Notes: a model not told the origin generated them from the sequence alone. Positions 42,859-52,854 are shown, numbered from the stretch's first letter. The stretch: 64,000 bases of DNA from Flavobacteriaceae bacterium (GCA_003443635.1 CP031964.1:1582321-1646320); one strand, 5' to 3'. Program-made: numbers and translations.

Positions 42859-45450
42859 TCATTCAATACTTAGTAGAGAATCTACTTTTGAATCCCTATC
42901 TATATCTGATAGTGATATTATTTTTAAAATAGATTTTAAATCGGTAATTTCTGAATCACTTGAAAATGTTACAGTTTTTGACTTTTCTGGGATCAAATCA
43001 AAATAATTGTTAGAAAAATGACCTTCAATAGTTCCAGTAGATAAATAAACATTTTTAGCTAAACTTGTAGCTGTTAAAGTAACTTCTGTTCCATTAACAT
43101 CAATATTTATATTGGGCTTCTGCAATTTTAGATCTTTAGGATTTACAAAATAAAAAAGACTTTCATCAACAATCATTTCATTTTGAGATAATGTCATTTC
43201 TAAAAATACGTTTTCTAAAGGAAAACCTTCTAAAAATGCTTTTACATTTTCAGAATAGATAATGGTATTCGTTTGTGATTTAGTATAGCAATCAAACTCC
43301 CAAGATTTAATTGATTTTCCTGTTATGGTTTTTAAGGCAATTTTACACATTCCACTAAAACCTTCTAAAATGTCAGAAACTAGGTAAACATTTAATTGTT
43401 CGTCATCTATTTCAGCAGAAACAATGATAGGTTTATTAGCTTCTCGAATAGCGTAATGTGCAGCTTTCCAATTTCCAAAATAATCTACAGTAGACCATGA
43501 AATTGTTGGCCATACATCATCTATTTGCCAATATAATGATCCCATTGTATAAGGTTTGTTTCTACGATGCGCTTCAGTAGCAGATTGCAAGCTTAAAGCC
43601 TGTGATAATTGACTTAAATAAATAAGTTCTTCTAAATTGTTTGGAGAAGGAAAATACAGATCTATATAATAATTTATCATATCAAAGCCATTAAAATCTT
43701 CAGAAATCCATGGCATTTTGGAACGCTGTCTAAAATTTAAAGTTGGTGTATTTATGTTCCATTTATTAATAGAAGAATCAAACTTTTTAATAGTATTCAA
43801 TTCAGGAAAAGATTGTAATCCATATTCACTAATAAACCGTCCTGCATTATCGGTATATTCTTTAAATGGAAGTTGGTTAAACCAAACTCCCCATTCGTGT
43901 TGATCTCCAGAAAATTTATTCTGAACAGTATTTATATTAGATGAAGGAGAGGAAGCCCAATAATTGTTATTCCCATATTCTGAAACGTAATTTTTAAGTG
44001 TGTGGTTAAAAAGTGTATCATAAGTATTCCAGATAGTTAAAGAATCGGTTTTGCTTAAATTATATGTGTTTTGCCAATCCCATTGTTTCCAACCTGTTAA
44101 ATTCTCATTATTACCACACCATAAAGCTATACTTGGATGATTATTTAAGCGTTGAATAGCTTCTTTTGCTTCCTCCTTAATAGAGTTAATATGTGATTCT
44201 TGGGTAGGTACCATTGCACAAGCAAACATAAAATCTTGCCAAATTAAAATACCTTTTTCATCACAGAGAGAATAAAACTCGTCATTTTCATAAATTGCCC
44301 CGCCCCAAACACGAAGCATGTTCATGTTTGCGTCTATAGCATCTTGTATGACACGTTTATAATTTTTTGAAGCACGGGGATTAAAAAAATCAGATGGAAT
44401 ATAATTTGAACCTTTCATAAATAAAGGTTTTCCATTTACTTTTAAATAAAATGAGTTCCCAAGTGAATCAGATGATTGTATTAATTCAACTTTGCGAATA
44501 CCTATTTTATGATAATAAGTATCTTCAATTTTATTGTCTATTTTTAAATCAACAGATAGATTGTAAAGGTATTGTTTTCCCATTCCGTTAGGCCACCAAA
44601 GTTTTGGGTTTGGTATTTTAACTTCATAAATTAATTTTTGATCTTTTTCTGTTATTTTTTTAGAACTAATCTCAACATCTTTAAGTTTGATAATTATTTC
44701 TTTGGAAACATTCTCTATAGATTTAGTATTGATAGTTACCATACACACAGCAGTATCTCTAACTATAGATTGTGTTTCGATCTTTACAGTCTCAATTTTT
44801 GCAGAATTCCATCCCTTAAAACTAAATAATCTCCAAATACCACTTGTAGTTAATCGAGGGCCCCAATCCCAACCATAATGATATTGTGCTTTTCGAGTGA
44901 AAATACTGTTTTGAAACCCTATAGGTTTCGCTTCATTAGATGCTGGAATATAATAAGGAAGTTGTTCTAATTTTTTTTGACCTTCTTTAACAGGTGATTT
45001 AAATCGGATATATAGCGAATTAAAACCATTGATTAATAATGATTTTATATCTGTTTTCCATGCACGGTGCATATTATCTGCACTAATAATTAGTGAATCG
45101 TTTAAATATACATCTGCATAAGTATCAAGGCCTTCAAAATTAATTTCTATATGCTCTTTTTGCATTAATTTTGAAGCTAATTGAAAAGTAGTTTTATATT
45201 CCCAATCTTTTTCTTCAATCCATTGTAAATCTAATTCGTTAGTATTTATAAAGGGATCTGGAATAAGATTATTTGCAAGTAAATCTGTATGTACGGTTCC
45301 TGGTACAGTTGCTGGATACCAAATAGTGTCATTATTTACTTGCTTAAACTTCCAAGCATTTACAGTTGTTTCATGACCACAACTAAATATAATTATACCT
45401 AAAAAACAAAATAAAAAGTATTTTAAAAGTGAAGTTTTGTAATTAGGCAT
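42859..45450 (-). CDS. beta-mannosidase (GH2), lipoprotein
   Basis: A large glycosidase of 863 residues that releases mannose from beta-mannosides. A lipoprotein signal (IIFSC, Cys24) places it at a membrane surface. The sugar-binding domain (about 30-215, HYGWDWGPRLTTSGIWRLFS) is followed by an immunoglobulin-like domain and the TIM barrel, with the acid/base Glu449 in LWCGNNEN and the nucleophile Glu542 in FISEYGLQSFPE. GSLYWQIDDVWPTISWSTVD is the beta-mannosidase-specific block. No polysaccharide-utilisation genes surround it. Confidence 0.93.
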   Translation of the reverse strand: MPNYKTSLLKYFLFCFLGIIIFSCGHETTVNAWKFKQVNNDTIWYPATVPGTVHTDLLANNLIPDPFINTNELDLQWIEEKDWEYKTTFQLASKLMQKEHIEINFEGLDTYADVYLNDSLIISADNMHRAWKTDIKSLLINGFNSLYIRFKSPVKEGQKKLEQLPYYIPASNEAKPIGFQNSIFTRKAQYHYGWDWGPRLTTSGIWRLFSFKGWNSAKIETVKIETQSIVRDTAVCMVTINTKSIENVSKEIIIKLKDVEISSKKITEKDQKLIYEVKIPNPKLWWPNGMGKQYLYNLSVDLKIDNKIEDTYYHKIGIRKVELIQSSDSLGNSFYLKVNGKPLFMKGSNYIPSDFFNPRASKNYKRVIQDAIDANMNMLRVWGGAIYENDEFYSLCDEKGILIWQDFMFACAMVPTQESHINSIKEEAKEAIQRLNNHPSIALWCGNNENLTGWKQWDWQNTYNLSKTDSLTIWNTYDTLFNHTLKNYVSEYGNNNYWASSPSSNINTVQNKFSGDQHEWGVWFNQLPFKEYTDNAGRFISEYGLQSFPELNTIKKFDSSINKWNINTPTLNFRQRSKMPWISEDFNGFDMINYYIDLYFPSPNNLEELIYLSQLSQALSLQSATEAHRRNKPYTMGSLYWQIDDVWPTISWSTVDYFGNWKAAHYAIREANKPIIVSAEIDDEQLNVYLVSDILEGFSGMCKIALKTITGKSIKSWEFDCYTKSQTNTIIYSENVKAFLEGFPLENVFLEMTLSQNEMIVDESLFYFVNPKDLKLQKPNINIDVNGTEVTLTATSLAKNVYLSTGTIEGHFSNNYFDLIPEKSKTVTFSSDSEITDLKSILKIISLSDIDRDSKVDSLLSIE

Positions 45451-45510
45451 TATAGTTAGTTTAGCGAGAACTAATATATAAATTCTAATAATAAATAATT
45501 TAGATTAAAA

Positions 45511-45897
45511 TTATCTAAAACTTACAGTACAACTTTTGGAAGTTCCAAACCATTTTAATCGATTTTTTGATGCAGTTCTGTATATTGTATCTCTAATCAT
45601 TCTAGGGACAAAAGCAAGGAGAGCAGCAACACGTTTCCATTTAGGGATACGAGATATAATTTTTAAAAAACCATCAGAATGTGTATGCACATTATTATTG
45701 CTGATTAAAATTACGGTTTCTAATTGTTCAGTTGGGAAGCCATATTGAATTAATAATTTTTGGCCTTCAGTAGATTGGAAAGCTATAAATTTAAAAATAT
45801 CTGAATCTGCAAATTTTAATAACCAACCTACAACACCATTGCACAAATTACATTCACCATCAAATATGATAATATCTTTACTAAAGTTGGATTTCAT
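45511..45897 (-). CDS. thiol-disulfide oxidoreductase DCC family protein (DUF393)
   Basis: A 128-residue protein with the family-defining IIFDGECNLCNGVVGWLL (CxxC at about Cys16/Cys19), then FKFIAFQSTEGQKLL and FVPRMIRDTIYRTASKNRLK. It has a thioredoxin-like fold without strong evidence for a defined redox partner. It is 61 bp upstream of the beta-mannosidase gene on the same strand. Confidence 0.9.
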   Translation of the reverse strand: MKSNFSKDIIIFDGECNLCNGVVGWLLKFADSDIFKFIAFQSTEGQKLLIQYGFPTEQLETVILISNNNVHTHSDGFLKIISRIPKWKRVAALLAFVPRMIRDTIYRTASKNRLKWFGTSKSCTVSFR

Positions 45898-45983
45898 AAT
45901 GTTGCTTTTAAGCTTGTTATGGATTTTTGGTCGTTAAGATGATTAAGTCATTTCATAACAATAACTAAAAAAACCTTAAAATT

Positions 45984-46457
45984 TTAGCGATGATGATATG
46001 GTTCATTCTTTAAGATAGTGAACCCACGGTATAATTGTTCAATAAAAAACAAACGTACCATTTGGTGTGAAAATGTCATTTTTGATAATGAAATCCTACC
46101 TCGTGATTTATTATAAACGTCTTTTGAAAACCCATAAGGACCACCAATTACAAATACCAATTGCTTAATACCTGAATTCATGTGTTTTTGCAGATAATCA
46201 GAAAACGAAATTGAGTCAAAAGATTTTCCGTTTTCATCTAAAAGAATTAAAGCATCGGTTGATGTAATTTTATTTAAAATAAGATCACCTTCTTTCTGTT
46301 TTTGCTGATCTTCACTTAAGTTTTTTGCGTTTTTAAGATCAGGAATAATTTCAAAAGAGAATTTAATATAAAATCCAAGACGTTTTTGGTAATCGTCTAT
46401 AAGTTGTTGTAACTGTTTGTTGTCTGTTTTGCCAATGGCAATGAGTTTTATGGTCAT
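45984..46457 (-). CDS. rlmH: 23S rRNA (pseudouridine1915-N3)-methyltransferase
   Basis: A 157-residue SPOUT methyltransferase acting on helix 69 of 23S rRNA in the finished ribosome. The start MTIKLIAIGKTDNKQLQQLI and the SAM-knot block VFVIGGPYGFSKDVYN, then SLSKMTFSHQMVRLFFIEQL and the C-terminal NEPYHHR are complete. A TAACTTTG element ends only 5 bp before the ATG, so the mRNA may be nearly leaderless. Confidence 0.96.
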   Translation of the reverse strand: MTIKLIAIGKTDNKQLQQLIDDYQKRLGFYIKFSFEIIPDLKNAKNLSEDQQKQKEGDLILNKITSTDALILLDENGKSFDSISFSDYLQKHMNSGIKQLVFVIGGPYGFSKDVYNKSRGRISLSKMTFSHQMVRLFFIEQLYRGFTILKNEPYHHR

Positions 46458-46461
46458 AGAT

Positions 46462-46469
46462 CAAAGTTA
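46462..46469 (-). promoter_or_regulatory. -7 promoter element of rlmH
   Basis: The minus strand reads TAACTTTG, matching TAnnTTTG, immediately before the rlmH start codon at 46457. The -33 box was not identified. Confidence 0.4.
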
Positions 46470-46546
46470 CATTTTTTTAAAATTTGGAATTTGATTTTTT
46501 AAATTTATTAAATCTCAATCCCTATTTTAGCAGTAAAGAATATATA

Positions 46547-47404
46547 ATGATTAGTAAAGTACAATTCGATAAAGAGATAGAGTTAATTATAAGTAACGCT
46601 ATACGAGAAGATGTAGGAGATGGTGACCATAGTTCTTTAGCTTGTATTCCAAATACTGCTATGGGAAAAGCGAAACTTTTAGTTAAAGATAATGGTATTA
46701 TTGCTGGTGTAGAATTTGCTAAACAAGTATTTGCTTATGTAGATAAAAATATAATAGTAGAAACTTTAATTGAGGATGGTACAGAAGTAATTTATGGAGA
46801 TATTGTGTTTTATGTTGAAGGCGCATCACAATCTATTTTAAAAGCTGAACGATTGGTATTAAATGCAATGCAGCGTATGAGTGCTATTGCTACTAAAACA
46901 AAGCATTTTGTTAACTTATTAAAAGGAACTAATACAAAAATATTAGATACACGAAAAACTACTCCTGGAATTCGTGCTTTAGAAAAATGGGCAGTAACCA
47001 TTGGAGGAGGAGAGAATCACAGGTTTGCTTTATACGATATGATAATGCTAAAAGATAATCATATTGATTTTGCTGGAGGTATAACAAAGGCTATAGATAA
47101 AACAAAACAGTATCTTAAATCTGAAAATCGTGATTTAAAAATTATTGTTGAAGCTCGTGATCTAAATGAAATAAAAGAGATTTTAAAAAGTGATGGAGTA
47201 TATCGTATTTTAATTGACAATTTTAATTATGAAGATACCAGGAAAGCAGTACAATTAATAGGCAATAAATGTTTAACAGAATCATCTGGAGGGATTAATG
47301 AAAGCACAATAAGAGATTATGCTGAGTGTGGTGTAAATTATATTTCTAGTGGAGCGCTAACGCATTCTGTATATAATATGGATTTAAGTTTGAAAGCGGT
47401 TTAA
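46547..47404 (+). CDS. nadC: nicotinate-nucleotide diphosphorylase (carboxylating)
   Basis: Converts quinolinate and PRPP to nicotinate mononucleotide in de novo NAD synthesis. It has 285 residues from ATG 46547; a TTG at 46484 would add 21 residues not expected in NadC. Key blocks are NAIREDVGDGDHSSLACI, LDTRKTTPGIRALEKWAVTI, GGGENHRFALYDMIMLKDNH and the C-terminal ESSGGINESTIRDYAECGVN. It is the first gene of nadC-yihY-priA, with 1 bp to the next start. Confidence 0.96.
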   Translation: MISKVQFDKEIELIISNAIREDVGDGDHSSLACIPNTAMGKAKLLVKDNGIIAGVEFAKQVFAYVDKNIIVETLIEDGTEVIYGDIVFYVEGASQSILKAERLVLNAMQRMSAIATKTKHFVNLLKGTNTKILDTRKTTPGIRALEKWAVTIGGGENHRFALYDMIMLKDNHIDFAGGITKAIDKTKQYLKSENRDLKIIVEARDLNEIKEILKSDGVYRILIDNFNYEDTRKAVQLIGNKCLTESSGGINESTIRDYAECGVNYISSGALTHSVYNMDLSLKAV

Positions 47405-47405
47405 A

Positions 47406-48281
47406 ATGACCAAACCAATAGAAGATAAAATAGATAAAATTCCAATATTAAACCTATTGGCACGATTTTTAAAGCAGGTAAAACTTCCTGGTTTTGAAGG
47501 CCTATCTATTTACGATTTGTTAGAAATGTATAGTATTGGTATTATTAAAGGCGCTTTAACTGCCAGAGCTGGTGCGATAGCTTATAGTTTTTTTATGGCG
47601 ATATTTCCTTTTTTATTATTTGTTATTATTTTGATTCCTCATATTCCAATTGAAAATTTTGAAACAGAATTTTTAGGATTTTTAGAATCGTTTTTACCAC
47701 CAACAACTACCGACTTTTTTTCTGATACAATTTTTAATAATATTAATGGAGCGGGATTAATATCATCAGTGTTTTTTGTATCAATGCTTTTAATGGCTAA
47801 TGGAGTTAATGCAGTATTTTCTGGATTTGAAAACTCTTACCACGAACAGTTAACTCGTAATATGTTTAGACAATATTTGTATGCATTTTGGGTAGCCTTA
47901 ATACTCGCGTTTTTACTTATACTAACTGTAGCAGGCTTAGGGTATTTTGAAATTTATGTTATTAAAACAGGTTTTGCTAAATATGGCTTTTTTATAATTA
48001 TGGTTTATTTAGCTACGGCAGTATTATACTATTTTGGAACTAAAGAAGGAAGGCATTCTAAATTCTTTTCAGTGGGTGCTTTATTTACGACATTATTAAT
48101 TATAATTAATTCGTATCTCTTTGGTATTTATATCGATAATTTTGCTCAATACAATAAACTTTATGGCTCTATTGGAGCATTATTAATACTGTTATTTTAC
48201 CTATGGTTAAACTCCAATATTATATTGCTAGGCTTTGAGCTTAATGTATCACTACGACTTCTTAGAGCTAAATGTAAATAA
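47406..48281 (+). CDS. YihY/virulence factor BrkB family membrane protein
   Basis: A 291-residue inner-membrane protein with six predicted helices. Family blocks are LTARAGAIAYSFFMAIFPFL, NGVNAVFSGFENSYHE and GSIGALLILLFYLWLNSNII. It was once called RNase BN, which is wrong; real function is unknown. It begins 1 bp after nadC and its last base is shared with the priA start codon (TAATG), so the three genes are one operon. Confidence 0.9.
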   Translation: MTKPIEDKIDKIPILNLLARFLKQVKLPGFEGLSIYDLLEMYSIGIIKGALTARAGAIAYSFFMAIFPFLLFVIILIPHIPIENFETEFLGFLESFLPPTTTDFFSDTIFNNINGAGLISSVFFVSMLLMANGVNAVFSGFENSYHEQLTRNMFRQYLYAFWVALILAFLLILTVAGLGYFEIYVIKTGFAKYGFFIIMVYLATAVLYYFGTKEGRHSKFFSVGALFTTLLIIINSYLFGIYIDNFAQYNKLYGSIGALLILLFYLWLNSNIILLGFELNVSLRLLRAKCK

Positions 48282-50743
48282 TGCAGAACTCTTATTTTAT
48301 AGATGTTATATTACCTATTCCGTTAGAACGACTGTTCACTTATAGCATTACTAAAGCTGAAGCAGAGTTTTTAAAAAAAGGAATTAGAGTAGCAGTTCCT
48401 TTTGGGAAAAGTAAAATTTATACTGCTTTAGTGTATAACATACATCAAAATGCACCTGAAGTTTATGAAGCCAAACCAATTCATCAAGTGCTGGATGAGC
48501 ATCCTATAGTTAACTCTCATCAGTTTAAATTATGGAAATGGATCGCAGATTATTATATGTGTACTTTAGGAGATGTTTTGCGTGCAGTACTACCAAGTGC
48601 TTTTTTACTAGAGAGTGAAACCATAATTTCTAAAACAGAAATAGAAATTAATGATTTAGAACTTAAAGATGATGAGTTTTTAGTGTATGAAGCGTTACAA
48701 TTTCAGTCAACTTTAAAAGTTGAAGAGATAAGTCGTATAGTTGATAAAAAAAATATCCTTCCAGTTTTAAAACGATTACTCGAAAAAAAAATAGTAAAAG
48801 TAAATGAAGAATTGTATGAAAAATACAAACCAAAACTGATTCGATATGTTCGTTTGAATGAGCAATATAACTCAGATGAGGCAATGCAAGAATTGCTTAG
48901 TAATTTAAGCAGAGCTCCAAAACAACATAAATTAGTAATGACATATTTTGTGTTAACTACGAGTTATAAGAAACCGATTAAAGTTTCAGAATTAAAAGAA
49001 AAAAGTGAAGCATCTTCAGCGCAAATAAAAGCACTTATTGATAAACATGTTTTTGAAGAATATTACCTTCAAACTAATCGCATTTCGTTTTCTGGAGAGA
49101 AAAAATTAGCTTCAAAAAAATTAAACGAACACCAAAATGAAGCTTTAAGTAAAATAATTGAATCATTTAAAAATCATAATGTTACATTACTACACGGTGT
49201 AACATCTTCTGGGAAAACAGAAATCTATGTTAAGCTGATTGAAAATATTCTGGCAGAAGGCAAACAAGTTTTGTATTTAGTGCCTGAAATAGGATTAACT
49301 ACTCAATTGGTACAACGCTTACAATTGTATTTTGGAGAACAAGTTTCTGTATATCATTCTAAATATTCATTAAATGAACGTGTTGAGGTATGGCATACCG
49401 TCTTAAATCACGATAAATCAAAAGGACAGTTGGTACTAGGAGCACGTTCATCAATGTTATTACCATTTAATAATTTAGGATTAATAATTGTAGACGAAGA
49501 GCATGAACAATCGTATAAACAATTTGATCCAGCACCACGATATCATGCTAGAGATTCAGCAATTGTATTAGCAAGCTTATTTAAAGCTAAAACACTTTTA
49601 GGTTCTGCAACACCAAGCATAGAAAGTTATTTTAATGCAACTCGTGAAAAAAAATATGGCTTTGTACAATTAAACAGACGTTATAATGACGTATTGATGC
49701 CAGAGATCGAGTTAGTCGATATAAAAGATAAGCATAAACGGAAACGTATGAAAGGTCATTTTAGCGATACTTTAATTGCAAAAATGACTGAAGCCATAAA
49801 TGATAAACATCAGATCATATTATTTCAAAACAGGCGTGGGTTTTCTCCTATAGTTGAGTGTCAAACTTGCGGCCATTCACCACAATGTCCTAATTGTGAT
49901 GTGAGTTTAACTTATCATCAATATACCAGTCAGTTACGATGCCATTATTGTGGCTATAAAATGGCAATGCTTCAAAACTGTTTGTCTTGTGGTAGTGTTG
50001 AAATGGATAGTAAAGGCTTTGGTACAGAGCAAATAGAACTAGAGGTAAAAGAATTGTTTCCGGATATTAAAGTTGCTCGTATGGATTTAGATACTACTAG
50101 AGGTAAACATGCCTATGAAACGATCATTGCTAAATTTGAAAACCAGGAAATTGATGTTTTAGTAGGAACACAAATGCTTACCAAAGGCTTAGATTTTAGA
50201 AATGTTAAACTTGTCGGGATTATGAATGCTGATAACATGCTTAATTTTCCAGATTTTAGAGCACACGAGCGCAGTTTTCAGTTAATGCAGCAAGTATCTG
50301 GACGTGCAGGACGTACAGAAGAGCGCGGAAAGGTAATTATACAAACATTTAATCCATATCATAATATATTACAACAAGTATCAAGTAATGATTATACATC
50401 TATGTTTAATGAGCAATTGGATGATCGCTATAATTATAAATATCCACCAATTTATAGGTTAATTAAAATTACATTAAAGCATAGAGATTATAATAAAGTA
50501 AATGAAGGAGCAGAGTGGTTTGCAAAATCATTACGACAAGTTTTCACAAAATACGTTTTAGGACCAGAATTTCCACCTATTTCTCGAATACGTAATCAAT
50601 ATCATAAAAATATATTGATTAAAATACCACAAGAACAGTCCTTGCCAAAAACTAAAGAGGTAATATTAAAAATCAAAAATAGTTTCTTAAGTGTTAAAGA
50701 TTTTAGACCAATTAGAGTTATCGTTAATGTAGATAATTATTAA
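48281..50743 (+). CDS. priA: primosomal protein N' (replication restart helicase PriA)
   Basis: An 820-residue helicase that reloads the replisome at stalled forks. The N-terminal DNA-binding domain begins YFIDVILPIPLERLFTYSIT. Walker A is GVTSSGKTEIY, Walker B IIVDEEHEQSYKQ, and the zinc module has the eight-cysteine pattern CQTCGHSPQCPNC and CHYCGYKMAMLQNCLSC inserted in the helicase core. QVSGRAGRTEERGKVIIQTF is motif VI. It is translationally coupled to the yihY gene and closed by a long palindromic terminator. Confidence 0.97.
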   Translation: MQNSYFIDVILPIPLERLFTYSITKAEAEFLKKGIRVAVPFGKSKIYTALVYNIHQNAPEVYEAKPIHQVLDEHPIVNSHQFKLWKWIADYYMCTLGDVLRAVLPSAFLLESETIISKTEIEINDLELKDDEFLVYEALQFQSTLKVEEISRIVDKKNILPVLKRLLEKKIVKVNEELYEKYKPKLIRYVRLNEQYNSDEAMQELLSNLSRAPKQHKLVMTYFVLTTSYKKPIKVSELKEKSEASSAQIKALIDKHVFEEYYLQTNRISFSGEKKLASKKLNEHQNEALSKIIESFKNHNVTLLHGVTSSGKTEIYVKLIENILAEGKQVLYLVPEIGLTTQLVQRLQLYFGEQVSVYHSKYSLNERVEVWHTVLNHDKSKGQLVLGARSSMLLPFNNLGLIIVDEEHEQSYKQFDPAPRYHARDSAIVLASLFKAKTLLGSATPSIESYFNATREKKYGFVQLNRRYNDVLMPEIELVDIKDKHKRKRMKGHFSDTLIAKMTEAINDKHQIILFQNRRGFSPIVECQTCGHSPQCPNCDVSLTYHQYTSQLRCHYCGYKMAMLQNCLSCGSVEMDSKGFGTEQIELEVKELFPDIKVARMDLDTTRGKHAYETIIAKFENQEIDVLVGTQMLTKGLDFRNVKLVGIMNADNMLNFPDFRAHERSFQLMQQVSGRAGRTEERGKVIIQTFNPYHNILQQVSSNDYTSMFNEQLDDRYNYKYPPIYRLIKITLKHRDYNKVNEGAEWFAKSLRQVFTKYVLGPEFPPISRIRNQYHKNILIKIPQEQSLPKTKEVILKIKNSFLSVKDFRPIRVIVNVDNY

Positions 50744-50748
50744 TAGTT

Positions 50749-50798
50749 CTATAAAAACAAAAAAGTCTGCTAATTAGCAGACTTTTTTGTTTTTATAG
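50749..50798. terminator. long perfect palindrome, bidirectional terminator
   Basis: Both arms are 25 bp and pair perfectly with no loop bases between them (centre TAATTA at 50771-50776; core GTCTGCTAATTAGCAGAC). A and T tracts lie within the arms on either side. It separates priA from the convergent LytTR regulator gene. Confidence 0.9.
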
Positions 50799-50813
50799 TT
50801 TGTTTTTTTAGCT

Positions 50814-51509
50814 TTAAATATTGTTTAAAGCATCAACTAGTAATGTTTTTTTGTTTCGGCTTAACGGAATTTCGTAAGCACCAACTTCAACATTTTTACT
50901 ATTAAATCGATCTATTTTATCTAAATTCACAATATAAGATTTGTGGATTCTCAAAAATTTTCCGTCAGGAAGTTCTTCTTCAAAAGCTTTCATAGTAGAT
51001 AATACTACTAGACTGTTATCTTCGGTTACTAATTTTACATAATCACCAAGGGCTTCAATCCATTTAATATCTTTTATATATACTTTTCGCTTTTTAAGAT
51101 TACTTTTTACAAAAATATGCTCTCCTTCAGTCTCATTAAAATCTAGTTTCAATTTATATTGCTCTAGAGCTTTTTCTACTGCGGTATTAAAGCGTTCTCT
51201 TGTAATTGGTTTTTGTAGATAATCTGTGGCATCGTAATTAAATGCTTTAAATGCATATTCCGTTTTACCTGTAACAAAAATAATTTGGGGTTTATTATTA
51301 AGTACATCTAGTAATTCGAAACCATTTAAAACAGGCATTTCAATATCTAAGAAGATTAAATCTACTTTGTGTGTATTGAGTCCGTTTTTAGTTTCCAAAG
51401 CACTACTATATTCTGCAATCAAATTTAGAGCAGGGTGATTCTCTATAAGTTTGACTATCGATAATCTTTGGATAGCGGAGTCGTCTACAACAACACAGTT
51501 TAAAGTCAT
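50814..51509 (-). CDS. LytTR-family response regulator
   Basis: A 231-residue two-component regulator. The receiver domain (1-120) has acidic residues at Asp9/Asp10, the phospho-acceptor Asp55 in LIFLDIEMP, and the conserved Lys in YLQKPI. The LytTR DNA-binding domain (about 135-231) contains IKWIEALGDYVKLVT, LRIHKSYIVNLDKID and EIPLSRNKK. No histidine kinase is adjacent, so its partner is encoded elsewhere. Confidence 0.94.
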   Translation of the reverse strand: MTLNCVVVDDSAIQRLSIVKLIENHPALNLIAEYSSALETKNGLNTHKVDLIFLDIEMPVLNGFELLDVLNNKPQIIFVTGKTEYAFKAFNYDATDYLQKPITRERFNTAVEKALEQYKLKLDFNETEGEHIFVKSNLKKRKVYIKDIKWIEALGDYVKLVTEDNSLVVLSTMKAFEEELPDGKFLRIHKSYIVNLDKIDRFNSKNVEVGAYEIPLSRNKKTLLVDALNNI

Positions 51510-51646
51510 AACATTTATTGTTTTTTAGGTTAAGATATCGACAATATTACTAAAAATTCGGACAAAAACCAAATAACATCGATAAAGTGTTTAAAAAAAT
51601 AAAATTTTAACATTTCAAAAAGAGCTTAAAATCAATGTTATTTTTG

Positions 51647-51677
51647 TTGTAAGACTAACATATAATGATTATTTTTG
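51647..51677 (+). promoter_or_regulatory. promoter of rpsF-rpsR-rplI
   Basis: TTG at 51647-51649 and TATTTTTG at 51670-51677, with a 20-bp spacer, fit the Bacteroidota consensus. The start codon of rpsF is 30 bp downstream. Confidence 0.7.
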
Positions 51678-51707
51678 CAGCCATTTTAAATAATTAAATA
51701 CAATTTT

Positions 51708-52046
51708 ATGAATCATTACGAAACTGTTTTCATCTTGAATCCCGTTTTATCTGAAACTCAGATAAAGGAAACAGTAAAGAAATACGAAGATTTTCTTATT
51801 TCTAAAGGAGCAAAGATGGTAGCCAAAGAAGATTGGGGGCTTAAAAAATTAGCTTACCCAATTCAAAACAAAAAAAGTGGTTTTTATCACTTATTCGAAT
51901 TTACTGCTCCTGGAGAAGTAATTAATCCTTTAGAAGTAGAGTTTAGACGTGACGAACGTTTTATGCGTTACTTAACTGTAAGCTTAGATAAACATGCTAT
52001 ATCTTGGGCAGAGAGAAGAAGAACTAAACTTAAAGCAAAAGCGTAA
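51708..52046 (+). CDS. rpsF: 30S ribosomal protein S6
   Basis: A 112-residue S6: [20 protein letters not shown], the [20 protein letters not shown] block and [17 protein letters not shown] are characteristic. It binds 16S rRNA together with S18 on the platform of the small subunit. It is the first gene of rpsF-rpsR-rplI, 2 bp before rpsR. Confidence 0.97.
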   Translation: MNHYETVFILNPVLSETQIKETVKKYEDFLISKGAKMVAKEDWGLKKLAYPIQNKKSGFYHLFEFTAPGEVINPLEVEFRRDERFMRYLTVSLDKHAISWAERRRTKLKAKA

Positions 52047-52048
52047 TT

Positions 52049-52345
52049 ATGGCAAGTATAGAACAACAAGCAAAAGGAAAAAAAGATGGTGAAGTTAGAT
52101 ATCTAACGCCATTAAATATAGAAACTAACAAAACTAAAAAGTATTGTCGTTTCAAAAAATCTGGAATTAAATATATAGATTATAAAGACCCAGATTTTTT
52201 ATTAAAGTTTGTTAACGAGCAAGGTAAATTGTTGCCAAGACGTTTAACAGGAACATCATTAAAATATCAAAGAAAAGTATCTGTAGCGGTAAAAAGAGCT
52301 CGTCATTTAGCTTTAATGCCATATGTAGCAGATTTAATGAAATAA
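52049..52345 (+). CDS. rpsR: 30S ribosomal protein S18
   Basis: A 98-residue S18 with a basic N-terminal extension and the conserved [20 protein letters not shown] and [20 protein letters not shown], then [14 protein letters not shown]. It forms a heterodimer with S6 on the 30S platform. It lies between rpsF and rplI with gaps of 2 and 10 bp. Confidence 0.97.
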   Translation: MASIEQQAKGKKDGEVRYLTPLNIETNKTKKYCRFKKSGIKYIDYKDPDFLLKFVNEQGKLLPRRLTGTSLKYQRKVSVAVKRARHLALMPYVADLMK

Positions 52346-52355
52346 TATTATAACT

Positions 52356-52805
52356 ATGGAACTTATATTAAAACAAGACGTTGAAGGATTAGGATTTAAA
52401 GACGATATTGTAACAGTAAAGAACGGTTATGGTAGAAACTTCTTAATTCCTCAAGGCAATGCAATTTTAGCAACACTATCTGCTAAAAAAGTATTAGCAG
52501 AAAATTTGAAGCAACGTGCTTTTAAAGAGAAGAAAATTATTGATGATGCCAATACATTAGCAGAAGCTATTAAAGCTTTAGAAATTAAAATTTCTGCTAA
52601 GGTTGGTTCTGGAGATAAATTATTTGGATCTGTAAATAACATAAATATTGCAGAATCTTTAGAAAAAGCAGGTCATACCATCGATAAAAAATTCATAAAC
52701 GTTAGTGGTGGTAACATCAAGCGTTTAGGAAAGTATAGTGCAGCTATAAGATTACATAGAGAGGTTTCTGTAGGCCTACCTTTTGAAATAGTAGCGCAAG
52801 CATAA
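52356..52805 (+). CDS. rplI: 50S ribosomal protein L9
   Basis: A 149-residue L9: the N-terminal rRNA-binding domain MELILKQDVEGLGFKDDIVT, VKNGYGRNFLIPQGNA, a connecting helix, and the C-terminal domain with KVGSGDKLFGSVNN. It is the last gene of the ribosomal operon, followed 24 bp later by a terminator. Confidence 0.97.
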   Translation: MELILKQDVEGLGFKDDIVTVKNGYGRNFLIPQGNAILATLSAKKVLAENLKQRAFKEKKIIDDANTLAEAIKALEIKISAKVGSGDKLFGSVNNINIAESLEKAGHTIDKKFINVSGGNIKRLGKYSAAIRLHREVSVGLPFEIVAQA

Positions 52806-52829
52806 TATATATTGATTAATATATTATAG

Positions 52830-52854
52830 AAACCGCTCATAGAGCGGTTTTTTT
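52830..52854 (+). terminator. terminator of the rpsF-rpsR-rplI operon
   Basis: Stem AAACCGCTC / GAGCGGTTT with a 3-nt loop (ATA) and a run of seven T. Confidence 0.9.

Noticed and set aside
46484..46546. N-terminal extension of nadC from a TTG codon
   Set aside because: The extra 21 residues are not expected in NadC, and ATG 46547 gives the normal start.
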